Shown piece by piece: positions 1-11,619 of a stretch of 64,000 bases of DNA. The translations under genes and the position numbers were made by a program. The notes below the pieces were generated by a model. The model searched no databases, was not told the DNA's origin, and worked only from the letters and a program-made list of their open reading frames with translations. Position 1 is the stretch's first letter; each line of letters begins with the position of its first letter. This stretch comes from Myrica gale (taxonomy: Eukaryota; Streptophyta; Magnoliopsida; Fagales; Myricaceae): positions 13,038,001 through 13,102,000 of the forward strand of contig OZ005615.1 of assembly GCA_963930655.1 (NCBI GenBank), written 5' to 3'.

Positions 1-2633
1 GTTCATTTCCTTAGAACTAAATCATTCAAGCTTACCATATTTTCCTTCACCATAAAACCCACCTTAGCACCTGAAATCAAGCTTGGAACCACTCTAAGAG
101 GGGTGAACCGAAAGTTGGAAGAATGAAGAGTTTTGGTAAAAGTTTGGTGAAGGTAGAGGTAGGCTTGATTCTATTTAGTGTTCTTGCTTAAAGTTCTTCA
201 TAAGTTCTAACCTAGGGTATTTTATTGTGTTAGGTACTCAAGCTTGTGATAATCATCAAGGTAAGGCCAAAGATGTGGGTTGTTGGTTTTTAATATGGTG
301 TTGGCCGAATGTATCATGATGGGATTTTGAGTTAGTGTCTTGAGTGTTGTTAGATCTTGAGGTTATGAAATCAACCCTAAGGAATAATGCTAGATCTGGC
401 CATATAAACATGAGATCTAAGTTTGAATGTTGGAAAAATGCAAGGATTGAACAATGTATGTTAGATCTAGACTTATGTTGTGTTTGGCTGAATGTAAGTT
501 GGATATTTCCTTAGATCTATTGTTGTTGAAGTTCCTAAAGTGTAGATCTGATGTTGTTGGTTGTATATGATGAAGATATGAAGTTAATGCATGCTAGTTA
601 GGTTATAAAATGCAAAGGGAAGTGCATGTTGCGATTTTGGCATGAAAAGTGTGATATTTGGTGATTGGCCGAACCATGTGTACCCTAGATCTTCAAGTAT
701 GATTTTGTATATGTGTAGATTTGTTGGTTGACCATAATATGTGTATGTTTGGTAACCCTATGCATGATATTAATCATGAAAATGTAGAATATGCATGCAA
801 ATCGAAAGATTCAAAAGAAAACCTAATTGTTTTGTGACTAATAGGTGCTGGCCGATTATGATGTGTTGCTAGATCTTGAGTTTATTTTGTGATTTGTAGA
901 TCCTAGGTTGTGAATCTGAGAAATGGAGGATGAGATCACCATTGGAGATGAAAATTGTGATCAAAGAACACATGAACTTGATGTTGGCCGAATTACCTAA
1001 TGAAAGGGAACCCTAATTGCAAGCTTATAATAGATGAAAATATATTTACATGTGATGGATATATAAAATTAGGGTTATGACTAAATAAGTTAGAAGACTT
1101 AAGCTCAATCATAAAACCCGTCATATTAGTAAGAGAAAAACATAGATGATAAGTTAAAGATCCGGATTAAAAGAATTAGCAAAGTTTTGTGGTGTTAAGT
1201 ATTGATTGAAGAAATTAACTAGGTTGGCCGAAACTTAGGGTGAATAAGATAGCCTACATTTTCGGGTTGCATAGAAGTTTAATGTTAAGCTAAAGATTAA
1301 TTATTATTAGGTTTAGTAATTGGTGAATTTAAAGACTTAGTGTAATGTATGTAATAGGAAAGATTAAGATTTGATTAAAGTATAATTAGCTTGCTAGATT
1401 AGAAAATTTAATAAGATTAATTAATAAAGAATTCTATATAAAAACTTTGAGAATAATATTATATTTTCAGAAATATATCTTTGGTTGATAACCGATTTTA
1501 AAATGCAAATATTTAATTTATATGATTACGTATTTATTTCTTAATGCTAAGAAATGTTTGAATCGCTTGTAGGCGATCTACGTGTCTTTATACATTATCA
1601 AGGAGACCAAGTGTAACTGGAATTTGTAAGTGGAAACCGTAAGTGGTTCTTTTCAAAACTGGAATGACACACTGCATCGTTTCATGAACAAGCATGAGAT
1701 TTTGATCGAGCATGACATGACATGTGCATTGCATGAATTTTTCTAAAGAGAATTTTTATGCAATGATTTTATGAAAAGATTATGGAAAGTTTATGAAACG
1801 ATAAGTTAAGTCAAGGGGCACTGGTCGGTACCGTACCATCATGATGGACTCCCATACCGAAGGACGAATGCGAGAAGGATGAGTGAATCCAAGAGGCTGT
1901 GCAAACCACACTGAAGGACATTGAGAAGGTGTGAGCCTCCAAGGGTCATGTCTAGCCACTGAAGGACGAATGCGAGAAGGTGTGCTAGCTTGACCGTATG
2001 TAAGGTCTCCAAGGGAAATAGGGGACTGTTCCAAAGGGAACGCACAACCCTGACTTCAGGGGTTAAATGGAGCGAATAAGCCCACAAGTATGAATAAGTG
2101 ATTTTCAAGGGCCAAGGGCCAATTTTTCAAACAAGTATGAATGAAAGATTTTCAAGGGTTTGGGGCCGAATTCAAGCAAGAGCATATGCATATCCATGAC
2201 AAGCATGTGCATCACGAATCAAGTTTCTTTTTCATGATTAAGCAAGTATAAGTCAAGAGCATGTTTTAAGTTTATGTTTTTCCCTTACTGAGTCTTTTTT
2301 ACTCACGTTTTTAAAATTGTGTCATTCCAGATGCCTCAGGTGAAGAGAGTCAGGAGGACTATCTGACTTAAAAAGACAAAGATTAGGTTCATATTTTGAT
2401 GATTGTGACTTGATGGATGAGATCCGTCACTAGTTGGGTTTTAAATATGTTATGTATGTTTTGTATGTAAACTTAATGAGAACCCTGATTATGTTAAGAT
2501 TTAGCTCGAATCCCTCGTGATCCTGTACGTTTCCGCCGTAAGTACGTAAGAATGTAAGTAAGAACGTTGGAGCTATCCGAGGGATAGCTCGCGGCTGCCA
2601 CGGTCCCTGCGGGATGCCGTTCGGGGCGTGACA
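1..2633 (+). mobile_element. Right-hand part of a long LTR (probably Ty3 type), left end outside the window
   Basis: No coding frame is convincing. The segment ends in GGGGCGTGACA, a usual LTR end. About 300 bp before that end it has the same layout (ACTGAG, a short spacer, CTCAC, then a splice-like CAG) as the better-defined LTR at 30859-32088. The motif TGGCCGAA recurs through the first 1.3 kb. A subrepeat of about 50 bp, built on GAAGGACGAATGCGAGAAGG, occurs near 1859, 1910 and 1959. The start, the partner LTR and any TSD lie outside the window, so a solo LTR and the 3' LTR of a longer element cannot be told apart. It is a fossil by context. Confidence 0.45.
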
Positions 2634-2866
2634 CAATGAATATGATACGAATAGCCCCTCCCACTGTAATGTACTGCTGAAAAGCATATCAAACTCCTTA
2701 TTCTCTATCCTCAGGTTTTAATACTTACCCCTGTAGCAGCAAAACTGAGAAAGAATATATAATGACCATTGAGATCATAATTGCAGTTGTATTTAGCAGT
2801 GAGAGTATCTCTCTTATTGTCCACAAAAGGGGGGGGATGAGAATAATTTCAGGGCTACTCTAGTAT
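2634..2866. other. Short unassigned spacer between two LTR elements
   Basis: Nothing recognisable is seen here. Its last five bases (AGTAT, 2862-2866) are the left target-site duplication of the chromovirus that follows. Confidence 0.4.
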
Positions 2867-3368
2867 TGTAATAGTTTTCTATGATAAAACAGAAATAAAG
2901 ATTGAGATTCGAACTGTAGTTGTATTTGATTGAATGTGAAAGAACAGATATGGCCAATTTCGAGGATTGCAAGCCTCCACAGAAAATAGGGTTGAGAGAC
3001 GTAGGGAATCCTTAGTTCAACGATACCCCCTTTCCCTGCACGCCCCTTCGTATATCCTAACAACTCGAACAACTGTCTAACAGAGTGAAATAATACGTAA
3101 TGGGTCGATCCAACCCGAACCCATGCCTAAGTAAATGGTTTTAAAAGCTAACCCATCTAACCAACAAATCATAAGCCCAAGCCCATTACGAGCTAACCAA
3201 CTAATCATAAGCCCAAGCCAAATCATAAGCCCAAGCCCATTACGATTCTTAACTAGCACCTGATGTGTCCACCTCAAACGACAACCCCCGAACATTCTAG
3301 TCTTCTTTGTCTTCGTGTTTGTCTTCGTGTCTTTTATTCCAAGCCCTAGCTTTTCTCGATCTGTGACA
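2867..3368 (-). repeat. 3' LTR of the chromovirus
   Basis: This is a 502-bp direct repeat of 10491-10964. It starts TGTAATAG and ends CTGTGACA on the plus strand. The polypurine tract (read on the minus strand as AAGGGGGAGGCAA) adjoins it at 3369-3381. Confidence 0.92.
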
Positions 3369-3380
3369 TTGCCTCCCCCT

Positions 3381-5003
3381 TCAGAGCACCTTGTCCACAA
3401 GGTGGGGAAATTGAAGACGGAGAGAGTCGAGCTGCTCCCACGTAGCATCGTCGGCAACCTGCCCAGACCATTGGACGAGCACCTCAGTTGCAGGGCGATT
3501 TCCAGATCGACAGACGCGACGATCTAAAAGCATTTGGGGTTCGGGTTTGAACAACCCGTGCGGATCAACTGGAGGCAGAGAGGGTAAAGGCACACAGTGT
3601 GAGCCGAGCTTCCTTTTGAGTTGGGAAACGTGAAAGACGGGATGTATGTGGGCATTCGGGGGTAACTCCAGACGGTAAGCTACGGCACCAATGCGAGCTG
3701 AAATCTGGAACGGACCATAGAAGCAAGGACAGAGCTTCAAGCGTCGTCTTTGTGCCACTGAGGTCTGCCTGTAGGGTTGGAGGCGAAGGTAAACCCAATC
3801 CCCTACATCAAACCGTCTTTCAGTTCTCTTTAAATCCGCGTAATGCTTCATTCGATTCTGTGCTTTTGTGAGGTTTTCCAGGAGTAATTGCAACGTCTGA
3901 TCTCGGGTACGCAAGGTGACTTCCACAGCGGCTACTTGGGTAGTACCCGACTCATAAGGTAACAATCTGGGTGGTGATTGACCATATAGAACCTCATATG
4001 GAGTTAATTTCGTAGATGCATGGAAATTAGTATTATACCACCACTCTGCAAGAGCAATCCATTGAGACCAATCCTTCGGTCTCTCACCCACAAAGCATCT
4101 GAGATAATTCTCTAGGCACTTATTAACGATCTCAGTCTGACCATCAGTCTGAGGATGGTATGTTGTACTATAGGATAGGGTGGTGCCCTGAACCCGAAAT
4201 ATTTCTTTCCAAAACATACTTGTGAACATTGGATCCCTATTAGAAACAATTGAATCTGGTAGTCCATGAAGCTTAAAAACAGAGTTAAGGAAAGCCACAG
4301 CTACCTTAGAGGCTGTATAGGGGTGGGTGGGCAAGGGGAATGAAATGGCATATTTGGACAATCTGTCCACCACCACATAGACCACTGAATAGTCCTGAGA
4401 TAAGGGTAAGCCTTCAATGAAGTCCATGGTAATATGAGACCATGTACGGTTAGGGATTGTCAAAGGTTGTAGTAAACCTCCTGGGGATAGATTCTCATGT
4501 TTCATCTGCTGACAGATGTGGCATTCCCGAATGTGTTGCCTAATCTGGTGTTTCATTTCAGGCCAATAAAAATTTCTATTCATACGATGTAGAGTCTTAT
4601 CATACCCTGAATGGCCCCCAATTGGTGTGTCATGAGCTTGTTTGATAATCTGGTCACGTAGGTTGGTGTCAGAGCCCACAAATAACCTGCATTTGTAAGA
4701 TAGAATTCCATTCCTCAAGTTGTAGATGACTGGATCCAAATCCCCTGCTGCCCATTTGGCTAACAACTCTTGAGACTTGTCGTCTGAGTAGCTAGACCTC
4801 AAGTCCTCCAACCAAGTTGCTGTAGGTGATGAGATAGCCGAAAAAGTAGCCTCAATGGTGCCATCTTCCTTCCTAGATAAGGCATCTGCCACCCTATTTT
4901 CCCTACCTTTCTTGTATTCCACTTTGAAATCGTACCCCAGCAGCTTGATTAACCATTTCTGCTGAAATGGTGTGCCAATGTTTTGTTCCAGCAAGTGCTT
5001 CAA
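3381..5003 (-). mobile_element. Chromovirus part: RNase H end, integrase and chromodomain
   Basis: Part of the fossil at 2867-10964. The translation shows the end of RNase H, then the integrase zinc-binding pattern (H near GGHSGYDKT, then ECHICQQ), the integrase core (TMDFIEGLP, HPQTDGQTE) and a C-terminal domain with FYGPFQI and HPVFHVSQLK. It ends in a chromodomain (EVLVQWSG, DATWE). The chromodomain at the integrase C-terminus is what places the element among chromoviruses, whose chromodomain steers integration to particular chromatin. Confidence 0.9.
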
Positions 5004-5006
5004 ACT

Positions 5007-6206
5007 TTACCGATCAGTCCGTACAACAAATGTTTGCCCAATTAAGTAAGGCCTCCATTTTTGGACAGCTGAGACTACTGCCAAAAGTTCTTTCTCATAA
5101 GTAGATATAGCCATGCTTTTCCCCTTAAGAGTCTGACTGTAATAAGCAATTGGCCTTCCCTCTTGCATCAGAACAGCACCAATTCCCACACCACTAGCAT
5201 CACATTCCAGCGCAAATGGATTAGAGAAATTGGGTAGGGCTAAAACTGGTGGTTGTGTGACTGCTAACTTGAGATGATGGAAGGCTTCAGTGGCTTCAAG
5301 AGACCACTCGAACCCATTTTTCTTGAGTAAAGCAGTTAGGGGTGCTGCAATAGACCCATACCCCCTTATAAATCTTCGGTAATAACCAGTGAGTCCCAAA
5401 AAACCCCTAAGAGATTTTACAGTAGTGGGAGTTGGCCACTCCAACATGGATTGAATCTTGGAGGGATCAGCCTTTACCCCTTCCTCAGAAACAAAATGTC
5501 CCAAATAATCCACCTCCTTGCAGCCAAACCTGCATTTTGACCTCTTTGCATACAGTTGATGTTCCCTCAGAATGTTTAGAGTCACCTGCAAGTGTTGTAA
5601 GTGGTCAGTCCAGTTTTTACTATATATGAGAATGTCATCAAAGAATACCAGTAGGAACTTCCTCAAGTAGGGTCTGAAAACTTCATTCATGAGACTTTGG
5701 AAAGTGGACGGGGCATTTTTCAAGCCAAAAGGCATGACTAGAAACTCATAGTGACCCTCATGAGTTCTAAATGCTATTTTTGGAATATCTGCTGGTTTAA
5801 CCCGGATCTGGTGGTAACCGGATCTCAAATCTAACTTAGAGAAAAACTTGTCACCATGTAACTCATCCAACAGCTCATCCACAACTGGTATAGGAAATTT
5901 ATCCTTAATCGTCTCCTTATTCAAGGCCCTATAGTCCACACACATTCGCCAAGTCCCATCAGCTTTCCTAACCAGTAAAACAGGAGATGAGAACGGGCTT
6001 TGGCTCAATCTGATAACACCTGTCTGCAAAAGTTCCCTGACAATTTTCTCAATTTCCTCTTTTTGAAAAAAAGGATATCGATAAGGTCTCACTGAAATAG
6101 GGGATGTGCCTTCTCTCAAAGTTATTGCATGATCATAGGTCCTTACTGGTGGTAACCCAATAGGTTCATTAAACACATCTGCATGCTGTTGCAAAAGGAC
6201 TTCCAC
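5007..6206 (-). mobile_element. Chromovirus part: reverse transcriptase and RNase H
   Basis: Part of the fossil at 2867-10964. RT motifs are visible in order: WRMCVDYRALN, KLDLRSGYHQI, MPFGLKNAPSTFQ and the catalytic box FFDDILIYS. RNase H follows (ALECDASGVGIGAVLMQ, STYEKELLAVV). These are typical of Ty3 elements. Confidence 0.92.
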
Positions 6207-6283
6207 ATCTGGAACTTCTTCTATAATACAAGATTCAGATGACTCAATAAGCTGTAAGAAGAACCCCTTCTTACCAGCCTTGG

Positions 6284-7663
6284 TTATTTTTGTCCCCCTT
6301 CCTCCATGAGCTGAGTAGGACTCAAACCCTTCAACTTCACTGTTTTTGCTTGCACCTTGAACTCCATAGTAAGTTCAGAAAAATTCCACAAAATTTGCCC
6401 AAGTGTCCTCAACCAATACACTCCTAACACCATATCACAACCAGCTAAACTCGGCACATAAGTGTCGGTCATAAAGTTGTTGCCCTGTATCTGCAGCTTC
6501 AAACCTTCACTCTTCCCTTTACTACTAAGTAATTCTCCACTAGCCACCTGTAACATAATATCTTTCCCCTTTTTAGCTACCACCTGAGCTCTTTGGGCAA
6601 TAGAGAGATCTAAAAAATTATGTGTACTATCAGAATCAATAAGAATTACCACTTGCTGACCTCCTATATTGCCGAGCACTCTCATAGTTTTAGGATTCAT
6701 GGAACCTGTGAGAGCATGCAAGGAAATCTCAGGTCCTGCATTCTCAATTTCATGGGTCACTTCCCCCTCAATTTCTATAGTTTCCCCCTCCTCAAACACA
6801 TTTACATCCCCGGGTTCCCATTCCTCCATTAGAAACAACTTTGGATTTTTACAAACATGCTTAAAAGTCCATTTGTCATCACAGTTGTAACATAATCTCT
6901 TATCTCGCCTTTCTTTCATCTGATTGGGTGTGAGTTTTTGGATTTGGAAGGGTTTTTTGTTGGGTGGATGGTGGCTATATGGTTGGTTTGGTGTACTGTT
7001 TTGGTTGTGGAAGGTTGAATTGTATGGGGGTGGATTGGGCAGCAGCCCTTTGGTGGTTTTACGGTTGAGTAATACATGTTCCTCATGGATTTTAGCTAAT
7101 CCATAAGCTGTAATTTAGTTGGGTGGATTGAACATCCTCACAGGAAGGCGGATCTCATCTTTGAGTCCACTCAAAAAACAACTTAGTTTGTAATTCTCAG
7201 TCAACCCCCTCAATCTATTAGAAATAGATTCAAACTGGCTTTTGTAATGCTCCACATTACCTACCTGCCTCAACCTAGTCAACATTTCCATGGGGTCATC
7301 ATAAGAACTAGGTCCAAATCGAATTAGGAGAGCCTGTACAAACCCGTCCCAATCTCGCAGATGACCAGAACTTTCTAGATCCTAGAACCAAACGAGATCT
7401 TGTCCCTCCATGTGGTAAGATGCTAGTAAGAGTTTTTGGCTCATAGGAGTTTTGTAGAAAGTAAAGAATTGAATTGTTTTATATAGCCACCCATTTGGAT
7501 CAGTCCCATCAAATTTGGGAAAGTCCAGTTTGACTGACCGAAATTGCAGCCCGCCTCCATCACCATTACCTCCACTTCCACTCGGTGGTGGACCCTGCTG
7601 GGTGACAACAACCCTTTCTTCGTGCTCCTTCTCCTTTCCTTTGGTCAAGTTATGCATAGTCAT
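6284..7663 (-). mobile_element. Chromovirus part: gag, zinc knuckle and aspartic protease region
   Basis: Part of the fossil at 2867-10964. The gag homology is FPKFDGTDPNGWLYK near 7500. A cysteine knuckle remnant (LCYNCDDKW) and the protease region (THNFLD, then DMVLGVYWLRTLG) lie between about 6920 and 6290. The region is degraded. The N-terminal end of gag lies on the far side of the nested element, at about 10373-10463. Confidence 0.8.
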
Positions 7664-7689
7664 GGTAAGTGTTGCAAGTTGTTGTACTA

Positions 7690-8107
7690 TGATAGACCAC
7701 GACGGTCAATAAGGGCCAAAAGGACGAATCTCAAATACCTGGGATAACGAGGGACGTGGGATGATCGTTGGAAGGAGGCAACGTTCGCAGCGGAGAAGCA
7801 GGGGCACGTAAAGAACGAGAAGAAGTGTACTGGGTAGACTGGGTCATTAGTCGTTGCGAGAATTAGGCCATATTTAATTAATTTCGTTAGTTGTTTTGTT
7901 ACGTGAACTGCATGTTTATTTCTACGTGTTTACGTGTGTTAAAGTTCAGTTTAATAGTTAAACAGTTTCCTTGTAATTCGGTACAATGCTTGCTTACTTA
8001 AGCAGCCGAAGGTTATCATTAAATGGCAAGTAAGTATTTGTTATTCAATCTGTGGTACTTTTCTCACCCGAAGAGAATATTATCTTGGCTTTGACTGGGA
8101 CCTAACA
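7690..8107 (+). repeat. 5' LTR of the nested element
   Basis: Direct repeat of 9950-10367, with TG...CA ends and the primer-binding site directly downstream. Confidence 0.93.
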
Positions 8108-9949
8108 TTGATATCAAAGCCAGGTTCCATGGCAACCAACAAAGAAAGAATTGAGAGTTCAGAGGCTGGGCTCGGTGAAGTGCAAGATGGGCTACACCGA
8201 ATGGAGATCGGTATGGCTGACCGACTTCGTCATGTAGAAGAAACTCTCAATCGCCTTTCTGATGTCTTGCTTGCAAACCAGGAGAATCCCATCCACGGAC
8301 ATCATCACCGAGATGGACACGAAGGAGGACGGCTGGTGGTATCGTCCAAAACGGCAAAACTTGAATTTCCCAGATTTTCAGGCGATGATCCGACAGAATG
8401 GTTCAATCGCGTGAACCAATTTTTCGAGTTCCAGAATACGCCCGAGGCACAAAGAGTTTCATCTACCACTTAGAAGGGGAAGCCAACCAGTGGTGGCAGT
8501 GGATTCGCAGAATATTCCAGGAAGACGGACGCGTGCTCTCGTGGCTGGATTTTGAGGAGGAGCTCTTGGCTCGCTTCGGACCTTCGGAGTGCGAGGATTT
8601 CGACGAAGCCCTTTCGAGAGTCAGACAAACTAGGTCCTTGCGTGAATACCAAAAGGAATTTGAACGCTTGGGCAACCGTGTGAGGGGCTGGACACAAAAA
8701 GCTCTTGTGGGAACTTTCATGGGCGGTTTACGAACGGAAATCTCGGACGGGATTCGAATGTTTAAACCTCAAACATTGAAAGATGCCATCAGCTTTGCGC
8801 GCATGAGAGATGATCAGCTAAGCCCTCCACCTCCAGTGCGAGCTCCCCTAGCTCTACCTCCAGTTAACCGAACAACACCAATAATACTGGCCGCCCCTAT
8901 TAGACGCTTGAGTTGGGAAGAAATGCAGCATAAGCGACTTCAAGGCCTGTGTTTTAATTGTAATGAACGGTTATTGCAGGACATAAATGTCAAGCACCAA
9001 GGATACTGATGCTGGAGGGACTCGAAGGAAGCAATAACGTCATCTGTGACGATGAAGAACAGAATGCTGAAGAAAACCATGAAAAGCTTCTTGAACCAGA
9101 GATTACTCTGCATGCCTTAGCAGGATGGACTGCACCCAAGACCATGCGAGTAGCTGCCAGAATCGGTTCACGCGTGGTCATCGTACTAATAGACAGTGGA
9201 TCCACGCACAACTTCATCAGCGAGCGGTTGGCTAACGAACTGCGACTATCGGTGATACCAACAAAGAGGTTCACCGTGCGAATAGCTAACGGGGAAAAAC
9301 TCAACTGTCAGGGGCGCTTCGAAGAGGTACGAGTGGACCTGCAGGGCACTTTTTTCTCTTTAACCCTCTACTCTCTTCCTCTTACAGGACTGGACTTAGT
9401 CCTAGGAATTCATTGGCTCGAAACGTTGGGGTCCGTGGTCTGCAACTGGAGGCAGTTGACCATGGAATTTATGTGGGAGAACCAGATCAGGCGACTAAAA
9501 GGGGCCGGCGGTGAGGTTATTCAAGCCGCATCATTGAAAGAGCTAACCAAGGAAGTCCACCAAAAATTGGCTAGCCGCTTCTATGGACCCTACAAAATTC
9601 TAGAGAAAATCGGCTTGGTGGCGTATAAACTCCAGTTACCTGAAGGGTCCCGCGTTCATCCAGTATTTCACGTCTCGCTCCTAAAACGATACAACACTAA
9701 GGACGAACACGAGGTGACGATCAGCACGGAGTTGCCACCATTCACAGACGACGGGATCATAATACCAGAACCACGTGCTATTCTTGATCACCGTTGGATA
9801 AAACAAGGGGCCCAGATTGTTGAAGAAAGTTTAGTACACTGGAAAAATCTACCGGCAGAAGAGGCAACATGGGAAGCAACCAAACAACTGTTGGAAAAAT
9901 ACCCCAACGTGGACCTTGAGGACAAGGATCCACTCAAGGGGAAGGGTAT

Positions 9950-10367
9950 TGATAGACCACGACGGTCAATAAGGGCCAAAAGGACGAATCCCAAATACCT
10001 GGGATAACGAGGGACGTGGGATGATCGTTGGAAGGAGGCAACGTACGCAGCGGAGAAGCAGGGGCACGTAAAGAACGAGAAGAAGTGTACTGGGTAGAAT
10101 GGGTCATTAGCCGTTGCGAGAATTAGGCCATATTTAATTAATTGCGTTAGTTGTTTTGTTACGTGAACTGCATGTTTATTTCTACGTGTTTACGTGTGTT
10201 AAAGTTCAGTTTAATAGTTAAACCGTTTCCTTATAATTCGGTACAAGGCTTGCTTACTTAAGCAGCCGAAGGTTATCATTTAATGGCAAGTAAGTATTTG
10301 TTATTCAATCTGTGGTACTTTTCTCACCCGAAGAGAATATTATCTTGGCTTTGACTGGGACCTAACA
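9950..10367 (+). repeat. 3' LTR of the nested element
   Basis: Direct repeat of 7690-8107. A purine-rich tract (AAGGGGAAGGG, about 9936-9946) precedes it. The chromodomain frame runs on into this LTR, ending near 10007. Confidence 0.93.
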
Positions 10368-10490
10368 TACTATTTCATGCAAAGTGTGCCTCTGATCCTC
10401 CTGATCTTTCTTCAACAGATTCACTTGTTCCAGCACTTCCTTGTAGCGGGTACCCTCAGCCATGGCAGAATCGAAGGCTCCGATACCACT

Positions 10491-10964
10491 TGTAATAGTT
10501 TTATATGAAAAAACTATGATAAAACAGAAATAAAGATTGAGATTGGAACTGTAGTTGTATTTGATTGAATGTGAAAGAACAGATATGACCAATTTCGAGG
10601 ATTGGCAAGCCTCCACAGAAAATAGGGTTGAGAGACGTAGGGAATCCTTAGTTCAACGATACCCCCTTTCCCTGCACGCCCCTTCCTATATTCTAACAAC
10701 TCGAACAACTGTCTAACCGAATGAAATAATACGTAATGGGTCGATCCAACCCGAACTCATGCCTAAGTAAATGGTTTTAAAAGCTAACCCAGCTAACCAA
10801 CAAATCATAAGCCCAAGCCCATTACGAGCTAACCAACTAATCATAAGCCCAAGCCCATTACGATTACTTAACTAGCATCTGATGTGTCCACCTCAAACGA
10901 ACATTCTAGTCTTCTTTGTCTTCGTGTCTTTTATTCCAAGCCCTAGCTTTCTCGATCTGTGACA
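10491..10964 (-). repeat. 5' LTR of the outer chromovirus
   Basis: A 474-bp partner of 2867-3368, flanked by AGTAT at 10965-10969. Confidence 0.92.
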
Positions 10965-10969
10965 AGTAT

Positions 10970-11619
10970 CCATCATTTTTATGGAACTAGAGTAGAATAT
11001 GAAACATTTTTTAGGGTAAAAATTTGAACAGCGTGCCCATCATCTGAATGCAAACACATTTTCCCCTGTTCTTCTTGTTTTTTTTTTTTGAAGTTCAGTC
11101 AAAAGTAGTAATATGTTAACCCCAAATCTTTGGCTGTGTTTATGGGTTTCTTTTTCTTGAATGGGTGGATAACTACGGGTTGACAGTGCAATATAACAAC
11201 TCCATAAACTTGAGATTCACCAACCCAAAGTTTTACGAATATAAACACTGGACTAGCAGATCTATGACAGAGAGCACTCAGTACCATTCGCATAGGTAGT
11301 TTGTACACATTCTCAAATTTACTTATAAATAGAACTATATGTCAAAGAAGGATGCATACAAATGGCAAAGCAACTACCAACACCAAGGACGACGGATATA
11401 CAATTAAGAATCAGTGATACATATATTAGATCAAAAGTTGGATCCAGACCTAGTGAACGAACTAAAATTTCACCAATTATAGCCCTTGTTTTCATATTTC
11501 TGTGAAAGAAAATTTGTGTATGGGTTGACAATAAGAAAAAATCTGACTGTCGGACCTGTCATGACTTTGATGAATAGGTATTGACTAGCATACTGCTATG
11601 ATCTATTCCACAAATAATT
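10970..11619. other. 3' flank of the seven-TM gene
   Basis: AT-rich sequence with no supported gene. The region just left of 11620 probably holds the 3' UTR and poly(A) signal of the minus-strand seven-TM gene. Confidence 0.4.

Larger units (their letters stand above)
7690..10367 (+). mobile_element. Small chromovirus-type LTR element nested in the first one; lacks most of pol
   Basis: The LTRs are 7690-8107 and 9950-10367, about 418 bp each, starting TGATAGACC and ending CCTAACA. A perfect TSD TACTA (7685-7689 and 10368-10372) lies in the gag of the host element, on the opposite strand. A primer-binding-site-like TTGATATCAAAGCC follows the 5' LTR. Parts seen are gag from 8129 (FPRFSGDDPTEWFNR), a knuckle remnant (LCFNCNE), protease (LIDSGSTHNF, LVLGIHWLETLG), then the integrase C-terminus (FYGPYKILEKIG) and a chromodomain (ESLVHWKNL, EATWE) near 9540-9950. 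RT, RNase H and the integrase core are not seen, so the copy depends on other elements and is broken. By eye the LTRs differ at about 9 sites (about 2%). Confidence 0.92.
2867..10964 (-). mobile_element. Ty3 chromovirus (Reina-like) with both LTRs and a TSD; broken
   Basis: The element lies on the minus strand. Its LTRs are at 10491-10964 (5') and 2867-3368 (3') and start TG and end CA. A perfect 5-bp TSD AGTAT flanks it (2862-2866 and 10965-10969). A tRNA-Met-type primer-binding site (TGGTATCGGAGCC) follows the 5' LTR at about 10476-10488, and a polypurine tract (3369-3381) precedes the 3' LTR. Parts in order are gag, zinc knuckle, protease, RT, RNase H, integrase and C-terminal chromodomain. 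Without the younger element inside it, it is about 5.4 kb, which fits Reina-like chromoviruses. The coding region is broken in several places. By eye the LTRs differ by roughly 2% in substitutions plus a few indels, which suggests an insertion about a million years old under usual plant rates. The clade name is inference. Confidence 0.9.

Noticed and set aside
1780-2108. Open frames of 84-89 codons near 1.8-2.1 kb
   Set aside because: They are translations of the 50-bp subrepeat within the LTR, and repeat the same peptide phrase (SRIRPSV).
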